Below, piece by piece: positions 56,102-63,949 of a stretch of 64,000 nt of DNA (its first letter is position 1; the number at the start of each line of letters is the position of its first letter). The translations under genes were made by a program, and so were the position numbers. The notes below the pieces were generated by a model. It saw nothing but the letters and a program-made list of their open reading frames with translations. It did no database searches and had not been told where the DNA came from. Source of the stretch: Pseudoxanthomonas sp. GM95 (lineage in GTDB: Bacteria > Pseudomonadota > Gammaproteobacteria > Xanthomonadales > Xanthomonadaceae); assembly GCF_900109775.1 (NCBI RefSeq), contig NZ_FOAX01000004.1:248001-312000 (forward strand), in the 5' to 3' direction.

Positions 56102-56488
56102 ATGGACGAACAAGCCCGTTACGAGGCCGGCCTGACCGTGCGCAAGGCCGTGCTGGGCGAGCCGCATGTGCAGCGCTCGCTCGATGCCCGCACCGACTTC
56201 ACCACTGAGTTCCAGCACTTCATCACCCGCGCCGCCTGGGGCGAGGTGTGGACGCGCGATGGTCTGCCGCGCCACACGCGCTCGCTGCTGACGATTTCGA
56301 TGATGGTCGCGCTGGGCCATGACGAAGAGTTCAAGCTGCACATCCGCGCCGCGCGCAACAACGGCGTGACCGCGGACGAGATCAAGGAAGTGCTGTTGCA
56401 GACCGCGATCTACTGCGGCGTGCCGGCGGCCAACCACGCGTTCGCCCTGGCCAAGCCGATCCTGGAAGAACAGGCCGCCGAAGGCTGA
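56102..56488 (+). CDS. pcaC: 4-carboxymuconolactone decarboxylase
   Basis: This enzyme decarboxylates carboxymuconolactone to 3-oxoadipate enol-lactone. It is 128 aa, the normal length. CMD-family motifs are visible: TEFQHFITRAAWGEVWTRDGLP, SLLTISMMVALGHDEEFKLHIRAARNNGVTADEIKEVLLQTAIYCGVPAANHAF, with the conserved Glu, Cys and His. It lies 24 bp after pcaD. It is the last recognisable pathway gene of the operon. Confidence 0.96.
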   Translation: MDEQARYEAGLTVRKAVLGEPHVQRSLDARTDFTTEFQHFITRAAWGEVWTRDGLPRHTRSLLTISMMVALGHDEEFKLHIRAARNNGVTADEIKEVLLQTAIYCGVPAANHAFALAKPILEEQAAEG

Positions 56489-56566
56489 TCGCCGCGCCAT
56501 GCGCCGCCGGCATGAAGGCATCATCGCAGGTCATGAAAACCGTCCGGCGAATCAGGCGATGATGAA

Positions 56567-56588
56567 GCCCGGCCGATGCCGGGCCTTT
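56567..56588 (+). terminator. Weak terminator after pcaC
   Basis: GCCCGGC, loop CGAT, GCCGGGC, followed only by CTTTCC, about 80 bp after the pcaC stop and just before the secreted hydrolase gene. Confidence 0.5.
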
Positions 56589-56611
56589 CCTCACTGACGA
56601 GACGCTGCGCG

Positions 56612-57544
56612 ATGAAGCTTCGAAACGCCTGTCTGGCCCTGTTGCTGTTGTTGCCCGCCTTCGCACTGCAGGCGCGTCCGCTGCCCGGGCCTGGCACCAA
56701 GCAGGAGCAGGTCAAGGCGGATGACGGCCTGAAGCTCGCGGTATGGTCGCGCGTGCCGGCGCAGCCGCGCGGCACGATCCTGCTGGTGCATGGGCGCACT
56801 TGGAGTTCGCTGCCGAACTTCGACCTGCAGGTGCCGGGCGAAGCGGCCGATTCGCGCTCGGTGCTGGCGGCGCTGGCCAAGGCCGGCTACGCGGCCTACG
56901 CGCTCGACCTGCGCGGCTACGGCGCCACGCCGCGCGATCGCGACGGTTGGAACACGCCCACGCGCGCGGTTGCCGATGTGCAGCAGATCCTGGCCTGGAT
57001 TGCCGCACGCCATCCGCAACTGCCGCCGCCGGCCTTGCTCGGCTATTCCAACGGCGCGCGCGTCGCCCTGCTGGTCGCGCAGGCACAACCCGAGGCGCTG
57101 TCGGGCCTGGTGCTATACGGCTTCCCCAACGATGTCGATGCGCCCGAACCCGCGGCTCCCGAGCCGACCGGCAAGCCACCACGCGAACGCACCACTGCCG
57201 AAGGCGCGGCTTCGGACTTCATCACCGCTGGCGCGATGCCCGACGCCGTGCGCGACGCCTACGTTGCCCTGGCCCTCGCTGCCGATCCCGTCCGCACCGA
57301 CTGGCGCGCAAACGCGCAATTCGATTTCCGCCCCGAGCAAGTCACCGGCGTGCCCGTCCTGCTGCTACGCGGCGTCAACGACCCGCTGGCCACGCAGACC
57401 GAAAACGCCCACCTCTACGCGCGTTTGGGCAGCGAAGACCGCAGCTGGATCACCCTTCCGCACGCCGACCACGTCGCCCACGTGGAAGACACCCACGCCG
57501 CCTGGGTCAGCGCCGTCGTCGACTTCCTCCAGCGCCCGCGCTGA
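56612..57544 (+). CDS. Exported alpha/beta hydrolase at the end of the pca operon
   Basis: The 310-aa protein from ATG 56612 has a signal peptide (LALLLLLPAFALQA-RP). The hydrolase core shows ILLVHGRTWSSLPNFD (oxyanion), LDLRGYGATPRD, nucleophile Ser146 in LLGYSNGAR, an Asp in LRGVNDPLAT, and a His in LPHADHVAHVED. It is exported, unlike PcaD, so it is not the enol-lactonase. Inference: in a quinate/protocatechuate island an exported esterase could release quinate or aromatic acids from esters such as chlorogenate. The sequence alone does not show the substrate. Confidence 0.82.
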   Translation: MKLRNACLALLLLLPAFALQARPLPGPGTKQEQVKADDGLKLAVWSRVPAQPRGTILLVHGRTWSSLPNFDLQVPGEAADSRSVLAALAKAGYAAYALDLRGYGATPRDRDGWNTPTRAVADVQQILAWIAARHPQLPPPALLGYSNGARVALLVAQAQPEALSGLVLYGFPNDVDAPEPAAPEPTGKPPRERTTAEGAASDFITAGAMPDAVRDAYVALALAADPVRTDWRANAQFDFRPEQVTGVPVLLLRGVNDPLATQTENAHLYARLGSEDRSWITLPHADHVAHVEDTHAAWVSAVVDFLQRPR

Positions 57545-57550
57545 GCGCTG

Positions 57551-57602
57551 TTGCGGTTGCGGTTGCGGTTGCGGTTGCGGTTGCGGTTGCGGTTGCGGTT
57601 GC
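57551..57602 (+). repeat. TTGCGG hexanucleotide tract (8 units)
   Basis: Eight perfect TTGCGG units followed by TTGC, starting 6 bp after the hydrolase stop. It is the same hexamer, in another phase, as the GCGGTT tract at 53282. It marks the left end of structured repeat copy C. Confidence 0.92.
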
Positions 57603-57868
57603 TCAGCTTTTGATCTTCAGCGCCTTCAAAGCGAGCCGAGCACCGCAGGCTGATCGGGCCGAAGAGGCGCCCTGTTTGAGCGAAGCGAGTTTGGGCGCCG
57701 TGCCCGATCAGACGAGGAGCACAGGGCACCGATGCGCAGCATCGGCGAGTGTTTTCAATCCCCTCTTGGGGACAGGCGCTGGCGGTTTTGCTTCCTTTTG
57801 CCAAGACAAAAGGAAGACGCGCCGCGTAGCGGGGCGGAAGCTCTGCTTCAAACTGCTTGCTTCAACCC
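57603..57868 (+). repeat. Structured repeat, copy C
   Basis: The third copy of the five-hairpin unit. H1 is 57650-57659/57702-57711 (CTGATCGGGC/GCCCGATCAG). H2 is 57666-57672/57693-57699 with the same inner loop as copy A. H3 is 57729-57735/57739-57745 (CCGATGC/GCATCGG). H4 is 57791-57800/57807-57816 (CTTCCTTTTG/CAAAAGGAAG, loop CCAAGA). H5 is 57822-57825/57829-57832. It carries about 20 extra bases between H3 and H4. It fills the gap between the secreted hydrolase and pcaR; no gene is seen there. Confidence 0.78.
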
Positions 57869-57906
57869 AAACGCAACGGTGCGTAAAAAAGCAGCAGCAA
57901 GAAAGC

Positions 57907-58770
57907 TCAACTCAACACCGCCCCCAACCGCAACGCCGCCTCCCGCAGTGGCGGCAACAGCTGCGTATGCATCGTCTGCAAACTGATGCGCCCGGCCTGC
58001 GTGCCGATGTTCAACGCCGCCACGGTCTCGCCCGTGCGGTTGCGCACCGGCACCGCGATCGAACGCAGGCCGATCTCCAGCTCCTGGTCGGTCAGCGACA
58101 TGTCATCACGGCGCACCTTGGCCAGCAGCTCCAGCAGATCGGTCGCACTGGTGACCGTGCGCTCGGTGCGCGGGCGCAGCGGATTGCGCTCCAGGTAGCC
58201 TTCCAGCGTGTCCTCGGGCAAGGCGGCCAGCAGCACGCGGCCCATCGAGGTGCAGTACGCCGGCAGGCGGCTGCCCGAGCGCAGGCCGATCGACATGATC
58301 CGTACGGTTTCGGCACGCGCGATGTAGAGCAGGTCGTCGCCATCGAGCACGCCCAGCGAGCACGACTCGTGCACCGCATCGCGCAGCGCATCCAGCACCG
58401 GCTGGGCCGCCACCGCCATCGAGGCCGAAGCCACGTACGCGCCGCCAATGCCCAGCACGCGCGGCAGCAGCACATAGCCGCGGCCGTGTTCGCCCACGTA
58501 GCCCAGCTTGGCCAGCGTATACAGCGCGCGCCGCACGGCCGCGCGCGGGATGCCGGTATCGGCGCTGATCTGCGACATGGTTACCTCGCGCCCGTGCTGG
58601 GCGAACACGCTCAGCACCGCCATGCCGCGCGCCAGCGAGGTCATAAAGTCTGGATCGCCCTGGGCACTGTCGATCTGGCGCATGATCTCGCGCGCCAGGC
58701 CACGCTCGCTGGGGGCGGATGCCGCTGCCGCGGGGCGCCGGGCGCGGGGAACCTTGGGGGATTCGGTCAT
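57907..58770 (-). CDS. pcaR: IclR-family regulator, PcaR/PobR-like
   Basis: The 287-aa protein from ATG 58770 has a basic, Ala/Pro-rich N-terminal extension of about 50 residues. The IclR winged helix follows: SLARGMAVLSVFAQHGREVTMSQISADTGIPRAAVRRALYTLAKLGYVGEHGRGYVLLP. The effector domain has ESCSLGVLDGDDLLYIARAE, LPAYCTSMGRVLLAALPEDTLEGYLERNPL and QELEIGLRSIAVPVRNRTGETVAALNIG, all PcaR/PcaU/PobR traits. It should respond to protocatechuate or beta-ketoadipate. It faces the pca operon tail to tail. Box-like palindromes upstream of qui, pca and quiA suggest it controls all three. Confidence 0.88.
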   Translation of the reverse strand: MTESPKVPRARRPAAAASAPSERGLAREIMRQIDSAQGDPDFMTSLARGMAVLSVFAQHGREVTMSQISADTGIPRAAVRRALYTLAKLGYVGEHGRGYVLLPRVLGIGGAYVASASMAVAAQPVLDALRDAVHESCSLGVLDGDDLLYIARAETVRIMSIGLRSGSRLPAYCTSMGRVLLAALPEDTLEGYLERNPLRPRTERTVTSATDLLELLAKVRRDDMSLTDQELEIGLRSIAVPVRNRTGETVAALNIGTQAGRISLQTMHTQLLPPLREAALRLGAVLS

Positions 58771-58845
58771 TGCGGGGCGGGCGTGCTGGACGAAGCGGGC
58801 GGGCCGCCATGGTAAGCGCATGCCGCCGATCATGTGGCGGGCGCT

Positions 58846-58918
58846 CTTGTGAGAGCTGCTTCAGCGGCGATGGGGCCTTATCGGAAAGCCGCATCGCCGC
58901 TGAAGCGGCTCCCACAAG
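58846..58918. repeat. REP-like palindrome, copy 2
   Basis: An inverted repeat whose 27-bp arms match at 25 positions (core GCTTCAGCGGCGATG and CATCGCCGCTGAAGC), around a spacer with CTTATCGGAAAG. It belongs to the same family as 21526-21598. It lies between pcaR and quiA. Confidence 0.85.
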
Positions 58919-58924
58919 ATCACC

Positions 58925-58962
58925 AAAAAGAAAACGGGCGGACCGCAGTGCGGTCCGCCCGT
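58925..58962 (-). terminator. Terminator of quiA
   Basis: A perfect 14-bp stem (58934-58947 with 58949-58962), followed on the minus strand by TTTTCTTTTT, 25 bp after the quiA stop. Confidence 0.9.
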
Positions 58963-58986
58963 CGTCAGGCGCGATGACGCTGGCGC

Positions 58987-61410
58987 TTACTTCTGGTCGG
59001 GCAGCGCGTAAGCGATCACGTCGTCGCCGCGGTCGGGCGACTGGCGCGCGCCGCTGGCGGTGATGACGATGTACTGCTTGCCGTTGGCCGTATAGGTCAT
59101 CGGGCCACCCTGGCTGCCCACGGGCAGGCGACCCTTCCAGATCTCCTTGCCGTTGGCGGTGTCGAAGGCGCGCAGGTAGTAGTCCTGGGTGCCGGCGATG
59201 AACAGCAGGCCGCCCTGCGTGACCAGCGTGCCGCCCAGGGTCGGCATGCCGATCGGCATGGCCATGTGCATCTTGATGCCCATCGGGCCGGTGTCTTCCA
59301 CCGTGCCGACCGGCACCTGCCAGGCGATCTGCTGGGTCTTGAGGTTGATCGCGGTCAGGGTGCCGTACGGCGGCTCCTGGCAGGGGATGCCCAGCGCCGA
59401 CAGGAAGCGGTTCTTGTTGACCGCATACGGCGTGCCCTTCAGCGGGACCGCGCCCATGCCGGTGTTGACCGCTTCACCGCCGTTGGAGGCTGCCCCGGTG
59501 TCGGCCTTCTGCGGGATCATCTGCACCCACAGGCCCAGGCGCATGTCGTTGGCGAAGATGTAGCCGTTGACCGGGTCGGTCGACAGGCCGCCCCAGTTCA
59601 TGCCACCCAGCGAACCGGGGAAGCTCAGCGACTTGTCGGTGCCCGGCGCGGTGTACAGGCCTTCATAACGCATGGACTTGAAGGCGATGCGGCACAGCAT
59701 CTGGTCGATCGGGGTGGCGCCCCACATGCTCGACTCGGTCAGTTTCTGGTTGCCGATCTGCGGCATGCCCACCGAGCGCGGCTGGGTGAACGAATACTGC
59801 TCGCCGGAGATATCCGAGCCCTTGACCGGCACGTCCTTCACTTCGGTCAGCGGCTTGCCGGTGGCGCGATCCAGCACGTAGATCTGGCCGGCCTTGGTGC
59901 CGATCACCACGGCCGGGGTGCTGCTGCCATCCTTGTTCGGGAAGTCGATCAGGCTCGGCTGCATCGGCAGGTCGAAGTCCCACAGGTCGTTGTGGACGGT
60001 CTGGTAGACCCACTTCTCGTTACCGGTGCTGGCATCCAGCGCCAGGACCGACGCGCCGTACTTGTGATCCAGCGCGTTGCGCTTGGCGCCGTACAGGTCG
60101 GTCGACGGGCTGCCCATCGGCAGGAACACGGTGTTCATCGACGCGTCGTAGGACATCGGCGCCCACGAGTTGGGCGTGCTGCGCACGTAGGTCTTGCCGT
60201 CGGCCGGGGCCTGCTTGTCTTCCGGGTTGCCCGGGTCGAAGGCCCAACGCTGCGCGCCGGTGACCACGTCGAAGCCGCGGATCACGCCGCCGGGCATGTC
60301 GGCCTGCACGTTGTCGGCCACGCGGCCGCCCACCACCACGGTGGTGCCGGCCAGCAGCGGCGGCGAGGTCAGCTGGTAGAACGGGTCCGGCGCATCGCCC
60401 AGGCCCGGCAGCAGGTTGACCTGGCCGTTGTCGCCGAAGCCCTGGCAGAACTCGCCCGTGTCGGCGTCGACCGCGATCAGGCGGGCATCGATCGTATTGG
60501 TGATGATGCGGCGCTGGCAGTTGGCGCCATCGGCCAGCGCGACCGGGGCGACCGGCACGGCGCCAGCGGCAGTCGGCTGGACCAGCGGCTTGGTTGCATC
60601 GAAATAGGCCAGGCCGCGGCAACGCTGCCACACCGAGGACTTGGCGTTGATCTCGCGCTTCCACAGCTGCTTGCCGGTGGCCGCTTCCAGCGCGATCAGG
60701 TTGTTGTGCGGCGTGCAGATGAAGACCTTGTCGCCCACCTGCAGCGGGGTCAGCTGGTCTTCGGCACCGTTACCGGTGCTCTCGGCGATCTCGCCGGTGT
60801 GGTAGGTCCAGGCGACCTGCAGGTTCTTCACGTTGCTGCGGTTGATCTGGTCCAGCGCGGCGAAGCGGCTGCCGCCATCGGTGTTGCCGTAGGCCGACCA
60901 GTCCTTCTGTGCATGGGCCGGATCCACCGGCGTCACACCCGGACCGTCCGCCGTCGCGGCCACCGTCGGGTGCGGGGCGAACATCCCGGCAAAGCCAGCG
61001 ATGAAGGCCACGGCCACCAGGCCAGCCAACGCGTAGGCGCCACGGCCACCGGTCTTGCCGGCCAGGCGCTTCAGGGTCGGGTAGGCCAGCGCCACCAGCA
61101 CGGCGAAACCGGCCGGCATCATCAGGCGCGAGATCAGCGGCCAGAACGCCAGGCCCACGTCCACCAGCGACCACACGATGGTCAGTGCGAACGCAGCCAG
61201 GTACAGCAGCGCACCGGCCGGCTTGCGCGCGATCACCAGCACGCCGGCAACCAGCGTGGCCGCACCCATCAATCCGAAATACAGGCTGCCACCCAGGGTG
61301 GCCAGCTTCACGCCGCCGGCCAGCAGCACGCCGCCCAGCAGGACCAGGAACACGCCCAGCAACACCAACGCGCCTCGGCATAGCACCGAAACACCAGTTT
61401 GAGTCTTCAC
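58987..61410 (-). CDS. quiA: Membrane-bound PQQ-dependent quinate/shikimate dehydrogenase
   Basis: This enzyme oxidises quinate to 3-dehydroquinate, or shikimate to 3-dehydroshikimate, on the periplasmic face and passes electrons to ubiquinone. It is 807 aa with a GTG start at 61410. The first 145 residues hold five TM helices, as in Gcd and QuiA. The PQQ beta-propeller follows: DWSAYGNTDGGSRFAALDQINRSNVKNLQVAWTYHTGEI, a tryptophan-docking motif region FDPGNPEDKQ, DLWDFDLPMQPSLIDFP, and the C-terminal YLRAFDTANGKEIWKGRLPVGSQGGPMTY. Glucose dehydrogenase is the main alternative; the qui/pca context strongly favours quinate. PQQ synthesis genes are not in the window. Confidence 0.88.
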   Translation of the reverse strand: MKTQTGVSVLCRGALVLLGVFLVLLGGVLLAGGVKLATLGGSLYFGLMGAATLVAGVLVIARKPAGALLYLAAFALTIVWSLVDVGLAFWPLISRLMMPAGFAVLVALAYPTLKRLAGKTGGRGAYALAGLVAVAFIAGFAGMFAPHPTVAATADGPGVTPVDPAHAQKDWSAYGNTDGGSRFAALDQINRSNVKNLQVAWTYHTGEIAESTGNGAEDQLTPLQVGDKVFICTPHNNLIALEAATGKQLWKREINAKSSVWQRCRGLAYFDATKPLVQPTAAGAVPVAPVALADGANCQRRIITNTIDARLIAVDADTGEFCQGFGDNGQVNLLPGLGDAPDPFYQLTSPPLLAGTTVVVGGRVADNVQADMPGGVIRGFDVVTGAQRWAFDPGNPEDKQAPADGKTYVRSTPNSWAPMSYDASMNTVFLPMGSPSTDLYGAKRNALDHKYGASVLALDASTGNEKWVYQTVHNDLWDFDLPMQPSLIDFPNKDGSSTPAVVIGTKAGQIYVLDRATGKPLTEVKDVPVKGSDISGEQYSFTQPRSVGMPQIGNQKLTESSMWGATPIDQMLCRIAFKSMRYEGLYTAPGTDKSLSFPGSLGGMNWGGLSTDPVNGYIFANDMRLGLWVQMIPQKADTGAASNGGEAVNTGMGAVPLKGTPYAVNKNRFLSALGIPCQEPPYGTLTAINLKTQQIAWQVPVGTVEDTGPMGIKMHMAMPIGMPTLGGTLVTQGGLLFIAGTQDYYLRAFDTANGKEIWKGRLPVGSQGGPMTYTANGKQYIVITASGARQSPDRGDDVIAYALPDQK

Positions 61411-61636
61411 GACATCGTCCTTCGTTATTCAAGGCCATGGGAGGGCCGCACGGGCCATCCCGTCATCCCGCACGCGCGGGCGCTTGATGAAGGGCGCGGG
61501 CGCATCGCAGGTCCAATCGGTCCGAAGAACGCGCAAAGGGGGGCGGCCTCCTGCCGCTGCGCATCCGGGACGTCCGCTCGGCCCACCGGCGACCAACACA
61601 CACCGGCAAACGGGACGTCCGCTATTCGAACGATGG

Positions 61637-61651
61637 GCGCGATTATCGCGC
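61637..61651. promoter_or_regulatory. PcaR-box-like palindrome upstream of quiA
   Basis: Read on the minus strand, GCGCGATAATCGCGC matches 12 of 15 positions of the P. putida PcaR box as I recall it. It lies 227 bp upstream of the quiA GTG start. The remaining quiA-mnmG gap (61411-61794) holds no gene that I can support; its short ORFs have no coding character. Confidence 0.6.
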
Positions 61652-61795
61652 CGCGCGTGCGCGCTCCGCACACCGCGTCGGACAAACGGCAGCCGGACTG
61701 AACGGACCGCTCAAAGCCGTCAAATCGATGAAGAGATCTCTTCAGATTCCATGCCGCGACGCAGCAACCACGGCACCCGGCGCGCGCCGAGTGCG

Positions 61796-61823
61796 CAAAA
61801 ACAAGGGCGCCTTGCGGCGCCCT
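61796..61823 (-). terminator. Terminator of mnmG
   Basis: GGGCGCC, loop TTGC, GGCGCCC, followed on the minus strand by TTGTTTTT, about 26 bp after the mnmG stop. Confidence 0.85.
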
Positions 61824-61848
61824 CAGGGTCGATCCGATGACGGAGACG

Positions 61849-63738
61849 TCAGGCCACGGCCGCGCGGCGCGCGCGCTCCAGGTGGACCAGCAGCAGCGAG
61901 ATCGCCGCCGGGGTCATGCCGGGGATGCGCTGGGCCTGGCCGATGGTCTGCGGCTGGACGCGTTCGAGCTTCTGCGCCACTTCCAGCGACAGGCCGCGCA
62001 CGCCGGCGTAGTCGAAGCCAGCCGGGATCGGCGTGCCTTCGTTGCGCTGCTGGCGTTCGATCTCGGTGCGCTGGCGATCCAGGTAGCCGGCGTACTTGAC
62101 GCTGATCTCCACCTGCTCGGCGACCTGCGCATCGTCCACGCCCGGCCCTAGCGCCGGCACCTGCATCAGCTTGGCGTAGTCCAGCTCGGGGCGCTTGATC
62201 AGGTCCAGCGCATTGGTCTCGCGGGTCAGCGCCACGCCGAGCGTGGCGTCCAGTTCGCGGCCCACGTGGTTGCCGGGCGAGGCCCACAGTGCACGCAGGC
62301 GCGTGACCTCCTGTTCGACCGCCTCGCGCTTGGTCTCGAAGCGCGACCAGCGCGCGTCACCGACCAGGCCCAGCTCGCGCCCGACCGGCGTCAGGCGCGC
62401 GTCGGCGTTGTCTTCGCGCAGCTGCAGGCGGTACTCGGCGCGGCTGGTGAACATGCGGTACGGCTCGGTGGTGCCGTGGGTGATCAGGTCGTCGACCAGC
62501 ACGCCCAGGTAGGCCTCGTCGCGTCGCGGCGACCAGGCGTCCTTTTCCTGGGTAAAGCGCGCGGCGTTGACGCCGGCCAGCAGGCCCTGCGCGGCCGCCT
62601 CCTCGTAGCCGGTGGTGCCGTTGATCTGACCGGCGAAAAACAACCCGGCGACCTGCTTGGTCTCCAGCGAGGTCTTCAGCCCGCGCGGATCGAAGAAGTC
62701 GTATTCGATCGCATACCCAGGACGGGTGATGTGCGCGTTTTCAAACCCACGGATCGAACGCACCAGGTCCAGCTGCACGTCGAACGGCAGCGAGGTGGAA
62801 ATCCCGTTCGGGTAGATCTCGATGACATCCAGGCCTTCGGGTTCGACGAAGATCTGGTGGCTGGCCTTCTCGGCAAAGCGCACCACCTTGTCCTCGATCG
62901 ACGGGCAGTAGCGCGGGCCGATGCCCTCGATCTGGCCGCTGTACAGCGGCGAGCGGTGCAGCGCGGCGCGGATGATCTCGTGGGTGCGCTCGGTGGTGTG
63001 GGTGATCCAGCAGCTGACCTGGGCCGGGTGCTCGGCCACGTGGCCCATGAACGACATCACCGGCAGCGGATCGTCGCCCGGCTGCTCGTCCATGACGCCG
63101 TAGTCCAGGGTGCGGCCGTCGATGCGCGGCGGCGTGCCGGTCTTCAGTCGGTCGATGGCGAAGGGCCGCTCGCGCAGGCGCGCAGCCAGCGTGGTCGCCG
63201 GCGGGTCGCCCATGCGCCCGGCGGCGTACTGGGTTTCGCCCACGTGGATCTTGCCGGCCAGGAAGGTCCCGGCGGTCAGGACCACGGCCGGGGCGTCGAA
63301 ACGCAGGCCGGTCTGTGTCACAACCCCGCGCACCGCGTCACCTTCGATCACAAGATCGTCCACGGCGGCCTGGAACAGGGTCAGGTTGGGCTGGGATTCG
63401 ACGATCCGGCGGATCGCGCTGCGGTACAGCGCGCGGTCGGCCTGGCAGCGGGTGGCGCGCACGGCCGGGCCCTTGGAGGCATTGAGCGTGCGCCACTGGA
63501 TGCCGGCCAGGTCGGCGGCATGGGCCATCGCCCCGCCCAGTGCGTCGATTTCCTTGACCAGATGGCCCTTGCCGATCCCGCCGATGGCCGGGTTGCAGCT
63601 CATTGCGCCCACGGTTTCGATGTTGTGGGTCAACAGCAGCGTGCGCGCGCCGGCACGGGCGGCCGCCAGCGCGGCCTCGGTGCCGGCGTGGCCGCCGCCG
63701 ATCACGATGACGTCGTAGGAATGGAAGGAAGCGCTCAT
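61849..63738 (-). CDS. mnmG: tRNA uridine-5-carboxymethylaminomethyl modification enzyme MnmG (GidA)
   Basis: This FAD enzyme works with MnmE to install cmnm5 at U34 of several tRNAs. The 629-aa length matches E. coli (629). ATG 63738 gives the family start [23 protein letters not shown] (FAD Rossmann motif). Other hallmarks are [22 protein letters not shown], the Cys of [36 protein letters not shown], and a C-terminal helical MnmE-binding domain. The longer open frame to 63807 lacks conservation and overlaps the sigma-54-type promoter region. Confidence 0.97.
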   Translation of the reverse strand: MSASFHSYDVIVIGGGHAGTEAALAAARAGARTLLLTHNIETVGAMSCNPAIGGIGKGHLVKEIDALGGAMAHAADLAGIQWRTLNASKGPAVRATRCQADRALYRSAIRRIVESQPNLTLFQAAVDDLVIEGDAVRGVVTQTGLRFDAPAVVLTAGTFLAGKIHVGETQYAAGRMGDPPATTLAARLRERPFAIDRLKTGTPPRIDGRTLDYGVMDEQPGDDPLPVMSFMGHVAEHPAQVSCWITHTTERTHEIIRAALHRSPLYSGQIEGIGPRYCPSIEDKVVRFAEKASHQIFVEPEGLDVIEIYPNGISTSLPFDVQLDLVRSIRGFENAHITRPGYAIEYDFFDPRGLKTSLETKQVAGLFFAGQINGTTGYEEAAAQGLLAGVNAARFTQEKDAWSPRRDEAYLGVLVDDLITHGTTEPYRMFTSRAEYRLQLREDNADARLTPVGRELGLVGDARWSRFETKREAVEQEVTRLRALWASPGNHVGRELDATLGVALTRETNALDLIKRPELDYAKLMQVPALGPGVDDAQVAEQVEISVKYAGYLDRQRTEIERQQRNEGTPIPAGFDYAGVRGLSLEVAQKLERVQPQTIGQAQRIPGMTPAAISLLLVHLERARRAAVA

Positions 63739-63800
63739 GACGCGGATTTTCTCATGCGGTGGCGCGGCCGTGGCGGCGAGGGCGCGCGGCTGCGTAAAAG

Positions 63801-63818
63801 TTGGCACGGCTTCTGCTT
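63801..63818 (+). promoter_or_regulatory. Sigma-54-type (-24/-12) promoter
   Basis: TTGGCACGGCTTCTGCTT contains GG at 63803-63804 and GC at 63815-63816 with exactly 10 bp between, and the TGGCAC consensus of the -24 box. It points away from mnmG. Transcription would start near 63828. Confidence 0.65.
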
Positions 63819-63827
63819 AGTACTTCT

Positions 63828-63949
63828 CGCACCCATCGTGGCAAGCGACTTCGGGCGCCTAAGGCTGGTATTGGAACAGGGGCCAGCCGCTAGCGCACGT
63901 TGGGGACGCCGGGGCCGGCAGTCGGGGGACTGTCGGCCCCACTTTTTTC
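63828..63949 (+). ncRNA. Candidate sigma-54-dependent small RNA
   Basis: The interval between the -24/-12 promoter and a strong terminator is about 120 nt with no ORF or ribosome site. The sequence is rich in G runs and holds several GGA-containing segments (for example TTGGAACAGG and GTTGGGGAC). I cannot assign it to a known RNA family by reading. A leader for a gene beyond 64000 is less likely because the terminator intervenes. Confidence 0.5.
63911..63949 (+). terminator. Strong rho-independent terminator near the right edge
   Basis: A 12-bp stem (63911-63922 with 63929-63940, one G-T pair) closed by a six-base loop and followed by AC and six T residues (63943-63948). The last 50 bp of the window show no feature. 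Confidence 0.88.

Noticed and set aside
57551-57602. Possible CRISPR array
   Set aside because: The units are a 6-bp simple tandem repeat without spacers, and no cas genes are present.
56743-58815. 690-codon plus-strand frame running through the secreted hydrolase, repeat C and pcaR
   Set aside because: It crosses a real gene in another frame, a hexamer tract and an antisense regulator gene.
61411-61848. Genes in the quiA-mnmG gap
   Set aside because: The available frames are Arg/Pro-rich, overlap each other in several frames and lack starts with ribosome sites. Only a PcaR-box-like palindrome and the mnmG terminator are supported.
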